From assembly GCA_014872655.1 (NCBI GenBank), contig WHHJ01000023.1:1-27130 (forward strand): 27,130 bases of DNA, in the 5' to 3' direction. This stretch comes from Clostridia bacterium (GTDB taxonomy: Bacteria > Bacillota > Clostridia > Oscillospirales > UBA644). The position numbers and the translations under genes were made by a program. Shown here one piece after another: positions 24,827-27,130 of this stretch (positions are counted from its first letter, which is position 1; each line of letters starts with the position of its first letter). The notes beneath the pieces are model-generated. The model was not told the origin of the DNA, ran no database searches, and was given only the letters and a program-made list of their open reading frames with translations.

Positions 24827-27130
24827 ATGAAAAGACGTATCATGATGGTTGCCGTATGCACATTGCTTGTTTGCTGTGCGGTGATTCTATGTTCTTGCAG
24901 CAGTTCAAAAACGCGTTTTTTTATGCAGGGGAGCAATGAGCCCTATAAGGTTTCTCCCGAAACTGCAGTAAAAAGCATCCTTACCGCGGTATTGCCGGAG
25001 CAAATGCAGCAAAAGGTGCAGCAAGGCTCTTTTTCTGCGGAGGGAGGGTTTTCGACCTTTACGTTATCGGATGTACAGATTCCGGTACAAAGCAGCGGCC
25101 TTTCTGTGAATGGAGGAATAGCTGATGGGACCTTTGCCGTAGATATTTCCGGGTTTGAAGGTTTCGATCAGGATGTATTACAACTTCGTATTTCGGAGAG
25201 TTCTGCAGATTTGTACTGGACTAGGATTTTAGATCAGCCTGTGCAGGTTCCGCTGACAGAATATGTCCCGACGGATTTATTTTCTGCTCAAACAGAAACG
25301 GATGTAAAAAATATTTTTACAACATTTTTTACCAGTGCTTATCAGGATGTTTATTCTAAAATATCAGCTAAAGACACTACTGTAACGGTTGACGGACAAG
25401 ATGTGTCTGCTAAAGAGATTACGTTGACGATGGATAAAGAAAACACCCTCAAGCTGATGTCTTCATTATTCACAGCCATTCAAAACAGTTCCGAACGAAC
25501 GAAAGCCATTTTACAGCAGATTTTGTTTGATAATGATGGTATTTTAGCCGGAACATTAGATCAGTATTTGGCCAATACACTTGCAACGTTGAATGAGTAT
25601 GACGCACAAATTACTTGGCGGCGCGTTGTATGCGAGGCCGGAATTGTAGAAGATGATTTTCTTTTGCACTCCTCCAATCCCGATTATTGTCGTCAGGTTG
25701 TCTATAAATGCTATAACAATTCCGGGCAGAGTTTAATTGTTACTAACCCCGATAGCGGAGAATCTGTGCTGGATTGTTCTTTTTACCGGAGTGATGACGG
25801 ATGTGCCGGAAAAATTGAAATGCCGGCCATGGCGTTTTCTGTAGATACAACGCGCAGCGGCGATTCTTATACGGCATCGGTCGATGTGACGATATCGGAC
25901 ACCGTGTATTATTTGGACCTGCTGTATACGTTTTCAGCTGAGGATTCCAATGTATGCGGCGTGAAGATTTCTGTTTCCGATTCCGAAGAAAAGACTGAGA
26001 TAGAGGGCGCTTTTACAGGGGAATTTGTACCCGAAACAGCCTTTCCCGAAACAGGTGTTCCGCAGGATTGTCTGGTGTTGTCCAATGGTATTGCGGGGGC
26101 AGATGTTTATGATCAGGTTTTGACCCGGTTGCAGGAACGGGTTCCTGAATTAAAAGAAGCCGGGTTTACGGCAATCGGCATCGCTTCGGATTTTTCACAG
26201 CAAGAATCAGGAGCCGTTATTAACGGAACCGCCTATTCTGCTGTTCCTTATCAGTTCCTTGCTTTGCAGAATCGTGATTACTACCAGCAGATGGCCTCTA
26301 TGCGCTGGCCTGAAAAATCTTTTGAAGAAGCTTTAAATGAAGCCGTTTTAACCGGCGAAACACTTCGGGAATTGATTTTGGAGAGAACCAGAGAGAATTA
26401 TCTTCAAATTTATTGTATTGACCAACAATTCCAGCAGTTGGGGTTAGATCTGACTTTAGTCCAGTTGTCTGATATTGCTACCGGATTAAAAACCGAATAT
26501 ACGCCGGAAGATATTGCCGGATATTGCACACAGCTTGGCATTACCGAATCGCAGTTGCGGTGGTTGTATGCGACTAGTTTTTATAAGCAAAATATGTTGT
26601 ATGACTATTATTACGGGGCTGCCGGACAGAATCGAGTATCTGCTGAAGATGCACGAGAAATTTTTCAATCGGATTATACCGGATTCCGTTATGTGATTCA
26701 ATATACAGCCGGATATGACGGTCAGTCTTTGAGTGAAGAGGAGATCTCATCGATCCAGGAGCAAATGAAAGGATATTATGAGCAGATTCAAAGTGGACAG
26801 CTTTCGATGGAAGATGCAATTCAGCAGTACAGTGCAGATTATGTGTCGCAGGAAGAAATGGATCTTTATACCAGCCAGACTCGAGAATCTGCAGAAGAAT
26901 TTAACCAGCTTTTATTGCAGGGCTGTGTGATTGACCGTGACGGTTCTTTTGAGACCGATACAGTATATACGTATCCTTCTGATGTTGCGGAAAAAGTATT
27001 TGAAATGCAAGTCAATGAATTGGCATATCTGGAGAATAGTTTAGGCTGTTGGATTATACAGCGTACGGATGTCAGCGATCGATTTGAAGAGGCGGCTTCT
27101 TATGTGAGCAGGCAAGAGGCGAATACACGG
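24827..27130 (+). CDS. Lipoprotein with PrsA/SurA-like foldase half, C-terminus cut by window edge
   Basis: An open frame of 768 codons reaches the right edge without a stop. The start ATG 24827 has a perfect AGGAGG (24816-24821) and lies 12 bases after the previous stop, so it is probably in the same operon. The N-terminus ends its hydrophobic stretch in LCSC, a lipobox with Cys24. Residues 30-450 form an unassigned, mostly beta-rich region. From about 465 (INGTAYSAVPYQF) the protein resembles the helical SurA/PrsA N-terminal module. Residues about 620-745 resemble a parvulin prolyl isomerase domain (YVIQYTAGYDG, then EQYSADY-like and VNELAYLENSLGCWIIQRTD). It may help secreted proteins fold outside the membrane; isomerase activity is uncertain as the match is weak. 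Confidence 0.75.
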   Translation, partial: MKRRIMMVAVCTLLVCCAVILCSCSSSKTRFFMQGSNEPYKVSPETAVKSILTAVLPEQMQQKVQQGSFSAEGGFSTFTLSDVQIPVQSSGLSVNGGIADGTFAVDISGFEGFDQDVLQLRISESSADLYWTRILDQPVQVPLTEYVPTDLFSAQTETDVKNIFTTFFTSAYQDVYSKISAKDTTVTVDGQDVSAKEITLTMDKENTLKLMSSLFTAIQNSSERTKAILQQILFDNDGILAGTLDQYLANTLATLNEYDAQITWRRVVCEAGIVEDDFLLHSSNPDYCRQVVYKCYNNSGQSLIVTNPDSGESVLDCSFYRSDDGCAGKIEMPAMAFSVDTTRSGDSYTASVDVTISDTVYYLDLLYTFSAEDSNVCGVKISVSDSEEKTEIEGAFTGEFVPETAFPETGVPQDCLVLSNGIAGADVYDQVLTRLQERVPELKEAGFTAIGIASDFSQQESGAVINGTAYSAVPYQFLALQNRDYYQQMASMRWPEKSFEEALNEAVLTGETLRELILERTRENYLQIYCIDQQFQQLGLDLTLVQLSDIATGLKTEYTPEDIAGYCTQLGITESQLRWLYATSFYKQNMLYDYYYGAAGQNRVSAEDAREIFQSDYTGFRYVIQYTAGYDGQSLSEEEISSIQEQMKGYYEQIQSGQLSMEDAIQQYSADYVSQEEMDLYTSQTRESAEEFNQLLLQGCVIDRDGSFETDTVYTYPSDVAEKVFEMQVNELAYLENSLGCWIIQRTDVSDRFEEAASYVSRQEANTR

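Noticed and set aside
1..27130. CRISPR arrays, insertion sequences, prophage, tRNA or rRNA genes
   Set aside because: No regularly spaced repeats, transposase-like proteins, phage genes or tRNA/rRNA-like sequences were seen on reading both strands.

Overview
The window looks like a chromosomal segment of a low-to-moderate-GC Firmicute of the class Clostridia, most like the gut Oscillospirales/Ruminococcaceae. The reasons are the gene order (miaB-ricA-mutS-mutL-miaA and ylmE-sepF-ylmH-divIVA-ileS-lspA-rluD), strong AGGAGG-type ribosome binding sites, promoters of TTGNNN-17-TGNTATAAT type, and a secreted protein with cohesin-like and dockerin modules. I assign no species. I saw no tRNA, rRNA, CRISPR array, phage, transposase or defence genes.

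Left part (1-9050) is accessory and housekeeping, with mixed orientation. A GH16-family glycoside hydrolase lipoprotein runs off the left edge on the minus strand (1-2118). A divergent promoter region (2119-2433) separates it from two overlapping plus-strand flavodoxin-like oxidoreductase genes (2434-3542). These end at a bidirectional terminator (3608-3642) shared with a converging 991-residue secreted protein (3754-6729). That protein carries a cohesin-like domain, a dockerin, an InlB/Listeria-Bacteroides-type repeat and a glycosidase-like barrel. Next, also on minus, come a small P-loop ATPase with its own promoter and terminator (6876-7283), glucose-6-phosphate isomerase (7392-8723), and a 67-residue Cys-rich protein that probably heads the pgi operon (8739-8942).

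Right part (9141-27130) is entirely plus strand and tightly packed. The first block is tRNA A37 modification and mismatch repair: miaB, a YlbF/YmcA (RicA-like) protein, mutS, mutL, miaA. MiaA and MiaB catalyse successive steps of ms2i6A37 synthesis, and MutS and MutL form the mismatch repair pair; the MutL endonuclease motif fits a genome without MutH. A promoter with an unusual inverted repeat (16553-16601) then starts the second block: an HlyD-like membrane-anchored protein, ylmE, sepF, ylmH, divIVA (division and polar scaffold), ileS, lspA and an RluD-type pseudouridine synthase. The last gene, a lipoprotein with a PrsA/SurA-like foldase half (24827 to beyond the right edge), lies 12 nt after rluD. 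LspA in the same operon would process this lipoprotein and the GH16 lipoprotein.

Most genes are standard housekeeping genes. The less ordinary items are the cohesin/dockerin mosaic protein, the large N-terminal region of the PrsA-like lipoprotein, the Cys-rich gene with a hairpin leader upstream of pgi, the dyad over the HlyD-like promoter, and the joining of two conserved clusters with hfq and ylmG missing. I did not find evidence for a complete, clearly new system.
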